Shown in pieces: positions 15,887 to 23,916 of a DNA stretch of 34,417 nt (position 1 is its first letter; each line of letters opens with the position of its first letter). The notes under the pieces were generated by a model, which saw only the letters and a list, made by a program, of their open reading frames with translations, was not told the origin of the DNA and made no database searches. Source of the stretch: Paraglaciecola polaris LMG 21857 (GTDB lineage: Bacteria; Pseudomonadota; Gammaproteobacteria; Enterobacterales; Alteromonadaceae); NCBI RefSeq assembly GCF_000315055.1, contig NZ_BAER01000053.1:1-34417 (forward strand). Reading direction: 5' to 3'. The translations under genes were made by a program, and so were the position numbers.

Positions 15887-16915
15887 TTATAGTTCCGTAT
15901 TATCAACCGACAAGGCTGCAGCGTTAGGATCAATTGTCATGAACATCCCACGTCCTCCCGCAACCAATAGCTTTTGTTTAAAATATAGAGCCGCCCGCAA
16001 ATAAATAGGTGCAGAGGCTGGCTGAACTGTTTTCCATTGGTCCCCGGTAAGTTTCAAAACAGTCGCGTTGTCGCCCAAAGCAAATAACACCCCATCAATT
16101 TCTTGAAATTGATAAATTGGAACGGTGCTATCGGCACTTTGTTTATGCCAAGTGTTACCGGAATTTTTGGTGTAATAAATAAATCCATTAAGTCCAGCCA
16201 CCCAACCCTCGGCAATCGAAGTGAAATATGCTGCATGAGGATAGAACTCAGCGGGCATGAAGCCGCTCACTTGCCATGTGTTACCGCCATCTTCGGTGAC
16301 TACAAACATGCCAAATTCTGCGGTAGCTACTGCCTCTTGTTCAGACAAAAAAACGACGTCTGTAATAATGGCGTCTTCTTCTAGAGTGTTAGATTGCCAG
16401 CTTTGGCCCTTGTCACTTGAGCTTAAAAATGTTGAAAATCCACCTGCAACCCACCACTTGCCATTAGGCGAACAATCGATAGTCATTAGCTGCTCTTGAG
16501 AATCAACCTTAATAGGTGCCCAATCATCACCGCTAGGGCTCGATACCCAAATATGATTGTCGAATGACAGCGCAATAAAACGTTGGTCTGGGCAGGTATC
16601 AACGGCCAAAAAAGAGGGTTGCCCGTTTAAAATAGTGCGCTTCCACGTTGCACCATCTGCGCTAGATAAAACAACGCCACTGTTGCCAACTAAAACTGCG
16701 GTTTCAGTGTTACTGGCGAAGGCTTGGTAAAAGTCGGTTCGCTGCATAGCTTGGTCGAGTTGAACAGTTACCTTGTCCATGACTAAGGGAGATTCACAGC
16801 CTAATAGAAACACGGAACTTATAACGACAAACGTTGCACATTTCCAAATTTTGTTTCTGTACAAAGAAGCGAAATTCGACGCCAAAGTTAGAGAGAGAAA
16901 TTGGTTTAACAGCAT
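15887..16915 (-). CDS. YCF48/BNR beta-propeller lipoprotein
   Basis: 342 residues. A lipobox LLGC puts the lipidated Cys at residue 40; the positive residues sit at 20-25, so a TTG start at codon 18 would give a more classical signal peptide. The mature part is a run of YCF48/BNR-type blades with repeated Asp-box-like units (SSDKGQSWQS, TEDGGNTWQVSG, TKNSGNTWHKQ), forming a beta-propeller. The family is named for a photosystem II assembly factor; in heterotrophs it accompanies RND/DUF1302/DUF1329 clusters, perhaps as an assembly or scaffold factor. First gene of the operon, about 27 nt below the predicted sigma54 start. Confidence 0.85.
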   Translation of the reverse strand: MLLNQFLSLTLASNFASLYRNKIWKCATFVVISSVFLLGCESPLVMDKVTVQLDQAMQRTDFYQAFASNTETAVLVGNSGVVLSSADGATWKRTILNGQPSFLAVDTCPDQRFIALSFDNHIWVSSPSGDDWAPIKVDSQEQLMTIDCSPNGKWWVAGGFSTFLSSSDKGQSWQSNTLEEDAIITDVVFLSEQEAVATAEFGMFVVTEDGGNTWQVSGFMPAEFYPHAAYFTSIAEGWVAGLNGFIYYTKNSGNTWHKQSADSTVPIYQFQEIDGVLFALGDNATVLKLTGDQWKTVQPASAPIYLRAALYFKQKLLVAGGRGMFMTIDPNAAALSVDNTEL

Positions 16916-16953
16916 TATTTATCACGCTTTTCAATTAACATAAAAGTCACAAC

Positions 16954-16969
16954 AGCAAGAGCTGTGCCA
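16954..16969 (-). promoter_or_regulatory. Sigma54 -24/-12 promoter of envelope operon
   Basis: Read on the - strand, TGGCAC-AGCTC-TTGCT is a full match to the RpoN consensus TGGCAC-N5-TTGCW. Predicted start near 16942, just before the YCF48 gene. This ties the envelope operon to an enhancer-binding activator; the only one in the window is the DmpR-like protein. Confidence 0.8.
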
Positions 16970-17152
16970 GTAAAAAAAACTCGCGATATATTTATCTTTT
17001 TACAATTATTTCAATTACTTATAATGTTATATTTCTCAAATTATGAAGTAGAACAAACAAGCCAAAATTTTAGATGTTAATGAAATGATAAATTAAACAA
17101 GGTATGAAAGTGCGGATTTGCTATGTTTTGATGATTTGATAACATTTTGGAA

Positions 17153-17205
17153 TCTATCAAATTGATAGAGAAGTTTCATACTTTTAAATGTTATCAAGTT
17201 GACCA
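17153..17205. promoter_or_regulatory. Paired TCAA/TTGA dyads, candidate activator sites
   Basis: A perfect dyad TCTATCAA-A-TTGATAGA (17153-17169) is followed 37 bp centre to centre by an imperfect relative TTATCAA-G-TTGACCA (17191-17205). The ATCAA/TTGAT halves recall XylR/DmpR upstream activating sequences, which also come in pairs. The pair lies about 220-255 bp upstream of the predicted envelope-operon start, within reach for a sigma54 activator. The rest of the 16970-17231 gap shows no gene, only AT-rich sequence. Confidence 0.5.
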
Positions 17206-17231
17206 TCAGACAAATAATTATTGACTAGCGT

Positions 17232-18203
17232 TTACGGTACCAAGATAGGTATGCTGAGTTTACTACGATCTTCCAAGTGTTCGTGCGCAGCGCTCGCGTC
17301 ATTGAGCGAGTATGCTGTTAAAGCATGCGGCGTCACAATACCATCGGCAAGTGCTGCGAAATAGCGCGCTGCAGAAAATTCCAACTCCTCTTGTGTGCTC
17401 ACGTAGTGGGTCAAAATTGGCCGGGTTAGAAACAGCGACCCACAGCGAGCCAGAGCGAGTACATCCATAGGATCGGGTTTGCCCGAAGCATTCCCAAATG
17501 CCACCATAAGGCCGCGTGGTTTAATGCATTCCAGTGACTTGTTGAATGTATCTTTGCCGACCGAATCGTAGACCACATCCACCAATTTACCGTCTGTGAT
17601 GTCGCGTATCTGTTCAACAAAATCGTCTTGCGAATGCAATAATACAAAGTCACAGCCGGCTTGTTTGGCGGCGTCAAACTTCGCCTCTGATCCGACAGTT
17701 CCGATTACCCTTGCGCCCATATGGCGCGCCCACTGGCATATTATTGAACCCGTGCCACCGGCGGCTGCATGCACAATAATGGTATCACTCGGCTTTATGC
17801 TGTGTAGGCGGAATAACAGGTACTCGGCAGTGAGTCCGCGCGTTAAGCTTGCGGCAGCCACCTCTGAGGAAACTTCATCCGGTACACGTACTACCTGAGA
17901 AGAATCTACCCAGCGCCGGTCAATGTACGCGCCAAAGATTGAGGCATATGCAACACGGTCACCAACGTTTACATGGGTGACGGCGCTGCCACATTCTTCA
18001 ACAATACCAACGCCCTGATCACCAATTACAGCTGGCAGTGTTGTGGGGTAAATGCCGCGACGGAAGTAGGTATCAATAAAATTCACTCCAATAGCCACGT
18101 TACGAATCAATATACTGGCATCATCCGCCGTGCCGGTTTCGACGGTCTCGAGTCGGAGATTCTCCGGACCACCATATTCACGAAGTACAATTGCCTTGGC
18201 CAT
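17232..18203 (-). CDS. NADPH:quinone oxidoreductase (zinc-free MDR family)
   Basis: 323 residues, the usual length of QorA-type medium-chain reductases. GDQGVGIVEECGSAVTHVNV and the Rossmann segment HAAAGGTGSIICQWARHMGA (about residues 145-165) are the quinone-oxidoreductase signatures; the zinc-ligand Cys/His set of alcohol dehydrogenases is absent. It would reduce quinones with NADPH. Same strand as dmpR and 120 bp below it, separated by a possible terminator, with its own inverted repeat upstream. It could detoxify quinones formed from catechols (inference). Confidence 0.9.
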   Translation of the reverse strand: MAKAIVLREYGGPENLRLETVETGTADDASILIRNVAIGVNFIDTYFRRGIYPTTLPAVIGDQGVGIVEECGSAVTHVNVGDRVAYASIFGAYIDRRWVDSSQVVRVPDEVSSEVAAASLTRGLTAEYLLFRLHSIKPSDTIIVHAAAGGTGSIICQWARHMGARVIGTVGSEAKFDAAKQAGCDFVLLHSQDDFVEQIRDITDGKLVDVVYDSVGKDTFNKSLECIKPRGLMVAFGNASGKPDPMDVLALARCGSLFLTRPILTHYVSTQEELEFSAARYFAALADGIVTPHALTAYSLNDASAAHEHLEDRSKLSIPILVP

Positions 18204-18226
18204 GCTTCTATCCTATGTAATCAGTT

Positions 18227-18248
18227 TAGGTGATATTACAAACACCTA
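18227..18248. promoter_or_regulatory. Inverted repeat upstream of quinone reductase
   Basis: TAGGTG and CACCTA flank a 10-bp AT-rich spacer, 24 bp above the quinone-reductase start codon. Position and symmetry suit a regulator-binding site, but no family can be named. Confidence 0.35.
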
Positions 18249-18305
18249 GTCAATTTGCTTCCTAAACTCTCGATCAAAAACGTATAGTTTAAGACGTTTC
18301 CTTGC

Positions 18306-18336
18306 TAAAAAGAATTGTAGCTTTATACAACAATTC
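18306..18336 (-). terminator. Possible rho-independent terminator of dmpR
   Basis: On the - strand GAATTGT and ACAATTC pair across an 11-nt loop and are followed by TTTTT. The stem overlaps the dmpR stop codon. It is AT-rich, so strength is doubtful. Confidence 0.45.
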
Positions 18337-20020
18337 CGTGTTTCTTTAAGCGATAAGCAAGGGCTGGTCGTGTTACACCGAGCAATCTAGCAGCACCCGA
18401 AATATTATCCTTTGCCTTCGCCATTGCTCTTACGGTGAGTATCTTTTCGACAGAATCAAGGCTTATTTCTTTTTCGAAAATAGAGTCAATCCAATTTTCT
18501 TTATCTTTTTCACATGGCTTTACTATATTGCCCTCAGAATATACGTGATCATCGTTATTAGTTTTTAGTTGATCAATCGTAGAATAAAATAAAGAATCAA
18601 CAGAAATAGTCTCATTGCTGTCGGTTAAAATGACTCCGCGTTCTATTACATTCTCTAGCTCGCGTATATTCCCCGGCCACTCATACTTCGAAAGGTAATC
18701 CCAGGCTTTATCAGACAATCCTAATGTATGTTTTGAATAATCGTCATGAAATTTCTGTAAGAAGTGCTCGACAAGTAGTGGAATATCATCTATCCGGTCG
18801 CGTAATGGCGGTATATTTACCGGAAATACGCTTAAACGATAATACAAATCTGCACGAAATCTTCCCTCATTAACTGCTTGTTCTAGCGACTCATTTGTAG
18901 CGGCAATTACACGCACATCAATTTTGTGTGTTTGTGCGCCTCCTACACGTTCTAATTCTTGTTCTTGCAGCACTCGCAGCAACGTAGATTGTGCACGAGG
19001 GGTCAATTCTACTACCTCATCAAGAAATATGGTGCCTTTATCAGCTCTTTCGAAACGACCTGGGCGTGATTGCGTCGCACCAGTAAAGGCACCTTTCTCG
19101 ACACCGAATAATTCAGCTTCAATCAACTCTTGCGGAATAGCGGCACAATTAACAGCGATAAAGGGCTGATCAACCCGTTTACTGCGCAGATGTAAACTGC
19201 GAGCGATAACTTCTTTACCAACACCTGTTTCACCTAACAATAGAACAGATACTTTACCCTGTGCAGCTTTATCGATTTTTTTGCAGGCTTCATTATACGA
19301 GTGCGATTGACCTATTCCATAATATTGCCCCTGCTGACGTTCCAAACTACTGCGTAAGGAATTGACTTGAGACTGCAAACTATAAAGTTGCTCAATGATC
19401 GGTTCCTCTTTGAAGTATTGGGCAAAATCCTCGTGGTCTTCCCATTCTTTTGCAGGCTTACCAATAATTAAACACTGATCATCGCCGCAACCACGACAAC
19501 TTACTTCACGGAAGATAATTTCTTTTCCCATGAAAGAAGAGGTAAATGCGCAGGCATAGCCTAATAAGGACCAACATGCGGGTTCATCCATTTGACCCAA
19601 TTCAGTTTGTACTATCTCTACTTCCCAAGAGTTAATCCATTCAAGTTCAGCATAGAAATGCCCTCTTTCGTGGTCAATATCAAGTTTTAAGGGATTGGCT
19701 TTCACCATACCTTTAATAGAATGCAGTTGCGGACCAGTAAGAAAAATATCAATATCTTTACAGTGTGGTCGTAAGCGCCGAGAAAGTTCAGCATCGCGCA
19801 GGCCACTTTGGTATCCCAGTCTCAAAAAGAAACCTTTAGCTCGTTCAACACCAATACTATTTACAAGTTCTCTTCGAAACGCTGCCATGGCAGAAACTTG
19901 CATTAACAGCATGCGTTGTTCGCCAAACCACACTTTGCCTTCCTCATGGCTAAACCGAATAAGATCGGTTATGTCTTTAATATCTGGCTCGAGTAATTGA
20001 CTTTTTGAACTGCTAGACAT
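18323..20020 (-). CDS. dmpR: DmpR/XylR-family sigma54-dependent phenol-responsive activator
   Basis: 565 residues from ATG 20020, with GAGG six bases upstream. Domain order: N-terminal XylR_N aromatic-sensing domain with V4R part (about 15-200), linker helix, AAA+ domain (about 235-465) with Walker A GETGVGKE (263-270), GAFTGA (310-315) for sigma54 contact and Walker B GTIFLDEV (329-336), then a Fis-type HTH (GAARLLGVTRPALAYRLKKH). The V4R cysteines REVSCRGCGDDQC, which bind zinc in MopR/PoxR, are present. His100 and Trp128 fall 28 residues apart, as do the phenol-contacting His and Trp of MopR. The protein should bind phenols directly and then activate sigma54 promoters. It is divergent from the phenol operon. 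Confidence 0.95.
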   Translation of the reverse strand: MSSSSKSQLLEPDIKDITDLIRFSHEEGKVWFGEQRMLLMQVSAMAAFRRELVNSIGVERAKGFFLRLGYQSGLRDAELSRRLRPHCKDIDIFLTGPQLHSIKGMVKANPLKLDIDHERGHFYAELEWINSWEVEIVQTELGQMDEPACWSLLGYACAFTSSFMGKEIIFREVSCRGCGDDQCLIIGKPAKEWEDHEDFAQYFKEEPIIEQLYSLQSQVNSLRSSLERQQGQYYGIGQSHSYNEACKKIDKAAQGKVSVLLLGETGVGKEVIARSLHLRSKRVDQPFIAVNCAAIPQELIEAELFGVEKGAFTGATQSRPGRFERADKGTIFLDEVVELTPRAQSTLLRVLQEQELERVGGAQTHKIDVRVIAATNESLEQAVNEGRFRADLYYRLSVFPVNIPPLRDRIDDIPLLVEHFLQKFHDDYSKHTLGLSDKAWDYLSKYEWPGNIRELENVIERGVILTDSNETISVDSLFYSTIDQLKTNNDDHVYSEGNIVKPCEKDKENWIDSIFEKEISLDSVEKILTVRAMAKAKDNISGAARLLGVTRPALAYRLKKHGIVV

Positions 20021-20255
20021 TGTGATCCTCAAAAATTAATAAAGAAGCCATTACAAAGGCACTTATTTTTAATCTAATCGCCAAGCTTAATGATAAGTTT
20101 CAAGCTGTAGGTAATTTACCAGAAAACATAAACTGGCGCAGTTTTATCATATAGTCAATTTTTTTTGGGTTATTAACTAAATCATTAACATTTTCTTTGA
20201 AAAGAGGTGTTTTTTTTAACATTTCTTCCTACGAAATATAATAAATATACATATT

Positions 20256-20268
20256 AATCAAAAGGTTG
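20256..20268 (+). promoter_or_regulatory. IHF-like site upstream of phenol operon
   Basis: AATCAAAAGGTTG matches the IHF consensus WATCAANNNNTTR fully. It lies about 57-69 bp above the predicted start, where IHF-induced bending assists DmpR/XylR-type promoters. The remaining 20033-20255 region is AT-rich and shows no gene and no clear activator dyad. Confidence 0.55.
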
Positions 20269-20298
20269 AATGCTAAAAAATGGCATGCTCAAACCGCT

Positions 20299-20314
20299 TG
20301 GCATGCCTGTTGCA
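20299..20314 (+). promoter_or_regulatory. Sigma54 -24/-12 promoter of phenol operon
   Basis: TGGCAT-GCCTG-TTGCA matches the RpoN consensus except for the last base of the -24 box. Predicted start near 20326, 37 bp before dmpK. Comparable in place and form to the Po promoter of the Pseudomonas dmp operon. Confidence 0.85.
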
Positions 20315-20362
20315 AATCATGGTTTTAACATAATTAAAACATAGTCAGAGTAAGTTACTAAC

Positions 20363-20620
20363 ATGATTACTAATATTTCCAAAAATCAGTTTAATGCATT
20401 TACCCGCTACGTTCGAGTACGTAGCGCTCCTGAGGATGCTTTTGTTGAATTTGATTTCGCTATTGAGTATCCCGAACTTTACGTCGAGTTGGTCCTGCCT
20501 AAGGCTGCCTTCGAGCTTTTTTGCAAACACAATAATGTGGTCCATATGGACGAAGATATGGCAAAAGAGGTTGATGATGATGCTCAAAAATGGCGATTCG
20601 GCGATACCCGAAAGATTTAG
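20363..20620 (+). CDS. dmpK: Phenol hydroxylase assembly protein DmpK
   Basis: 85 residues; small soluble protein of the phenol hydroxylase subunit family, recognised by FVEFDFAIEYPELYVELVLP and by its place as first gene of the operon. In Pseudomonas, DmpK is not part of active hydroxylase but binds the apo-oxygenase and promotes insertion of iron. It carries no metal-binding motif itself. No strong ribosome site is visible; the next gene follows after 38 bp. Confidence 0.9.
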   Translation: MITNISKNQFNAFTRYVRVRSAPEDAFVEFDFAIEYPELYVELVLPKAAFELFCKHNNVVHMDEDMAKEVDDDAQKWRFGDTRKI

Positions 20621-20658
20621 TAAAAACAATATTGATTAACCAAATAAGGTAACAAAAT

Positions 20659-21660
20659 ATGAGCGTTGAGATAAAAACCAGTTCCGTTTCTACCATTCGG
20701 AATACTTATAGTCATATTAAGCGTCGTTTTGGTGATAAACCAGCTACGCGTTATCAAGAGGCCAGTTATGATATTGAACCGACTCATAACTTTCACTACA
20801 AGCCTTTATGGGATCCACAAAAGTCCTTAAACGACCCAAGCCGTACCGCTATTAAAATGAAGGATTGGTACGCAATTAGTGACCCTAGACAGTTTTATTA
20901 TGGGGCGTACGTAGGCAGCAGAGCCAAAATGCAAGAAAACGCTGAGTCGAGCTTTAAGTTTTGCGAAAAACGTGACCTCATATCTAGTTTAGACGAAAGT
21001 ATTCATCATAAATTGCTTAAATATTTAGTGCCGTTTCGTCATTTGAACCAATCAGCAAATATGAATAACAGCATGGTTGCCGCTGACTCGATTGCCACCA
21101 CAGTTGCACAAGCACATATTTATCAAGCTATGGATCATCTTGGCATTGGTCAATATTTATCGCGCATCGCACTAATGATCGATGGTAATACCGGTACTGC
21201 ATTGCATACCAGTAAAGCATTTTGGATGGATGACCCAATGTGGCAACCCATGCGCAAGCTCGCCGAAGATTCGATGGTCGTTAGCGACTGGTTTGAGTCA
21301 ACACTGCTACAGAATTTACTAATAGACAAAGTGCTTTTTTCATTCGCATATGAAGCACTCGATGAATGGTTTAGTGAAATGGGCGCACGCGACGTTGGCA
21401 TGCTAACTGAGTTTATGCGCGACTGGAATAAAGACACCACACGTTGGATTATTGCCGTTATTAAGACTGCGGTCGCAGAATCTGATTATAACAAGGAAAC
21501 CATTCAAGCTTGGGTCAACCATTGGGAGCCGCGCGTTTTCGAAGCGCTAGAACCTATTGCCCTAGAGACAGTTGGCAAAGAGTCTCTTTCTAAAATTCAA
21601 GCTGAACTCGCTGCCTTATTGAAAAAGACAGGTCTTCAATCAACAGGGGCTACATCATGA
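20659..21660 (+). CDS. dmpL: Phenol hydroxylase oxygenase beta subunit DmpL
   Basis: 333 residues, the normal length for the beta (non-catalytic) subunit of the (alpha-beta-gamma)2 diiron phenol hydroxylase. It has the ferritin-like helical fold without the full set of diiron ligands; the segments PTHNFHYKPLWDPQKSLNDP and KDWYAISDPRQFYYGAYVGS near the N-terminus are typical. Structural partner of DmpN. Its TGA overlaps the start of dmpM (ATGA), so the two are translationally coupled. Confidence 0.95.
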   Translation: MSVEIKTSSVSTIRNTYSHIKRRFGDKPATRYQEASYDIEPTHNFHYKPLWDPQKSLNDPSRTAIKMKDWYAISDPRQFYYGAYVGSRAKMQENAESSFKFCEKRDLISSLDESIHHKLLKYLVPFRHLNQSANMNNSMVAADSIATTVAQAHIYQAMDHLGIGQYLSRIALMIDGNTGTALHTSKAFWMDDPMWQPMRKLAEDSMVVSDWFESTLLQNLLIDKVLFSFAYEALDEWFSEMGARDVGMLTEFMRDWNKDTTRWIIAVIKTAVAESDYNKETIQAWVNHWEPRVFEALEPIALETVGKESLSKIQAELAALLKKTGLQSTGATS

Positions 21661-21926
21661 GCCAGTATGTATTTATTGCATTTCAAGACAACGAAAACGC
21701 ACGTTACTTAGTAGAAGCGATTAGTGAAGATAACCCACATGCTGAAATAGAACATCAGCCTGCGATGATTCGGATCCAGGCTGATAAACGCTTGGTGATT
21801 ACTCGAGAAACAATGGAAGAAAAACTAAATCGTGAGTGGGATGTGCAAGAAATGCTGCTAGATGTCATCAGTATTGGCGGCAATGTTGATGAAGATGACG
21901 ACCATTTTATCCTTTCGTGGAATTAA
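21657..21926 (+). CDS. dmpM: Phenol hydroxylase effector protein DmpM
   Basis: 89 residues, cofactor-free regulatory (coupling) protein of the MmoB/DmpM family; YVFIAFQDNENARYLVEAI and the RIQADKRLVITRETMEEKLNR segment are characteristic. It docks on the oxygenase to tune dioxygen activation and substrate access. It overlaps dmpL by four bases and lies 13 bp before dmpN. Confidence 0.95.
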   Translation: MSQYVFIAFQDNENARYLVEAISEDNPHAEIEHQPAMIRIQADKRLVITRETMEEKLNREWDVQEMLLDVISIGGNVDEDDDHFILSWN

Positions 21927-21939
21927 TCAGGAGTAACTA

Positions 21940-23472
21940 ATGACTGCTACTAAGAAACTAAATTTAAAGCAAAAGTATCAATACTTAACTCGAGATATGG
22001 ACTGGGAACCTAGTTATCAGAAAAAATCTGATATTTTCCCACATGAAGATTTTGAAGGCATCAAAATAGTCGATTGGGATGGCTGGGAAGACCCTTTCCG
22101 CCTTACCATGGACTCGTACTGGAAATATCAAGCTGAGAAAGAGAAAAAGCTTTACGCTATTTTTGATGCTTTTGCCCAAAATAATGGCCATCAAAACATT
22201 TCAGATGCTAGATATGTTAACTCACTAAAACTATTTTTAAGCGGCGTATCGCCACTCGAATACGCAGCTTTTCAAGGTTATTCAAAAGTTGGACGTCAAT
22301 TCAGCGGAGCGGGAGCGCGGGTTGCTTGTCAAATGCAAGCAATAGATGAACTGCGTCACTCACAAACCCAGCAACATGCGATGAGCCACTACAACAAGCA
22401 CTTTAATGGCTTGCACGATGCGCCTTTGATGCATGACCGCGTATGGTTTTTGTCAGTGCCTAAGTCATTCTTTGACGATGCTCGTTCTGCAGGACCATTT
22501 GAGTTCTTAACCGCCATCTCGTTCTCGTTTGAGTACGTGCTAACCAACCTATTGTTTGTGCCATTTATGTCGGGTGCAGCCTACAACGGAGATATGGCAA
22601 CGGTAACCTTTGGCTTCTCAGCCCAATCTGACGAAGCACGTCATATGACGCTGGGTTTAGAGATAATAAAATTCATGCTTGAGCAGCACGAAGATAACGT
22701 GCCAATTGTTCAAAAATGGATAGACAAGTGGTTCTGGCGTGGTTTCCGTCTCCTTAGCTTAGTTAGCATGATGATGGACTACATGCTGCCAAACAAAGTT
22801 ATGTCTTGGCAAGAAGCTTGGGAAGTCTATTACGAGCAAAGCGGCGGTGCCTTGTTTAAAGAATTAGCACGCTATGGCATTAAGCCGCCTAAGTATCAGG
22901 ATGTTGCTAATGCTGCAAAAGAGCATATTAGTCATCAGTTATGGACAACCTTCTACCAATATGGGCAGGCAACTAACTTTCATACTTGGATCCCGAAAGA
23001 AGAAGAGATGGAATGGTTAGCTGAAAAATATCCTAATACCTTCGACAAGTACTATCGTCCTCGTTTTGAACACTGGGAAAAAGAGCACAAAAAAGGCAAT
23101 CGTTTTTATAACAATACGCTGCCTCAACTATGTCAAGTTTGTCAGGTGCCGGTTTTATTTACCAAAACAGAAGATCCAACGGCCTTTAGCCACTGCGACA
23201 CTGTGCATGAAGGCGAACGTTATCATTTCTGCTCTGAAGCATGTGGCGAAATCTTTGCAGACGAACCTGCTAAGTATGTGCAAGCAGTACTGCCAGTGCA
23301 TCAAATATACAAAGGCAAATGCGGCGGTCCTGACTTACCCGACGTGCTAACAGATCATTATCACATCAATATTGGTGAAGATAACTTTGATTATGTTGGT
23401 TCGCCTGATGAGAAGCGCTGGAACGAAATTAAAGGCATCAAGCCATTAAACAAAGATAACGACGCTGCATAG
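21940..23472 (+). CDS. dmpN: Phenol hydroxylase diiron alpha subunit DmpN
   Basis: 510-residue catalytic subunit that hydroxylates phenol to catechol at a carboxylate-bridged diiron site. All six ligands can be placed: Glu107, Glu137 and His140 (DELRH), Glu198, Glu232 and His235 (DEARH), near the numbering of toluene/o-xylene monooxygenase. A C-terminal YHS-like zinc unit (CQVCQ and FCSEAC, about residues 400-450) is also typical. GAGT-type ribosome site upstream. Followed by a 74-bp gap with a hairpin before dmpO. Confidence 0.97.
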   Translation: MTATKKLNLKQKYQYLTRDMDWEPSYQKKSDIFPHEDFEGIKIVDWDGWEDPFRLTMDSYWKYQAEKEKKLYAIFDAFAQNNGHQNISDARYVNSLKLFLSGVSPLEYAAFQGYSKVGRQFSGAGARVACQMQAIDELRHSQTQQHAMSHYNKHFNGLHDAPLMHDRVWFLSVPKSFFDDARSAGPFEFLTAISFSFEYVLTNLLFVPFMSGAAYNGDMATVTFGFSAQSDEARHMTLGLEIIKFMLEQHEDNVPIVQKWIDKWFWRGFRLLSLVSMMMDYMLPNKVMSWQEAWEVYYEQSGGALFKELARYGIKPPKYQDVANAAKEHISHQLWTTFYQYGQATNFHTWIPKEEEMEWLAEKYPNTFDKYYRPRFEHWEKEHKKGNRFYNNTLPQLCQVCQVPVLFTKTEDPTAFSHCDTVHEGERYHFCSEACGEIFADEPAKYVQAVLPVHQIYKGKCGGPDLPDVLTDHYHINIGEDNFDYVGSPDEKRWNEIKGIKPLNKDNDAA

Positions 23473-23501
23473 TTGATAAATAGCCACTGCAAATCAATCG
23501 T

Positions 23502-23520
23502 CGGGTAGGTGAACTACCCG
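23502..23520 (+). other. Intercistronic hairpin between dmpN and dmpO
   Basis: CGGGTAG and CTACCCG form a perfect 7-bp GC-rich stem with a 5-nt loop in the widest gap within the hydroxylase genes. No U-tract follows, so an mRNA-processing or stability element that sets subunit ratios is likelier than a terminator. Confidence 0.5.
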
Positions 23521-23546
23521 ATAAATTTACAAAAGAGGGGAAAATC

Positions 23547-23906
23547 ATGGCTGTAAAAGCGATTTCAGAATACACAGCAGTACCGAGTGACCTTGTAGAA
23601 AACTTCAACGGTATGCAACTGCTTTACGTTCATTGGCAAAATCACATCATGTTTTGCGCACCATTTGCACTGTTGGTCTCGCCCGACGCAACCCTGCCCG
23701 AAGTGTTCGCATCACACATACAACCGGCAATCGCTCCGCATCCCGAGAGCGCAAAAGTAAAATATGACGACATACAATGGACGCTAAATGGTGAATCTTT
23801 TGAGCCTACCCAATCAGACACCTTGTTAGCTCAAGGGATTGATCACAAAAGCATGCTCACTATGACCACACCTGGCTTAAACGGCCTCTATAACGTAAAT
23901 TTTTAG
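23547..23906 (+). CDS. dmpO: Phenol hydroxylase oxygenase gamma subunit DmpO
   Basis: 119-residue gamma subunit completing the (alpha-beta-gamma)2 oxygenase. Its sequence (LLYVHWQNHIMFCAPFALLV, then FEPTQSDTLLAQGIDHKSML) fits the phenol hydroxylase gamma family of about 118 residues. It carries no cofactor. A good GAGGGG site precedes the ATG, and dmpP starts 11 bp after its stop. Confidence 0.93.
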   Translation: MAVKAISEYTAVPSDLVENFNGMQLLYVHWQNHIMFCAPFALLVSPDATLPEVFASHIQPAIAPHPESAKVKYDDIQWTLNGESFEPTQSDTLLAQGIDHKSMLTMTTPGLNGLYNVNF

Positions 23907-23916
23907 GAAATTCATT

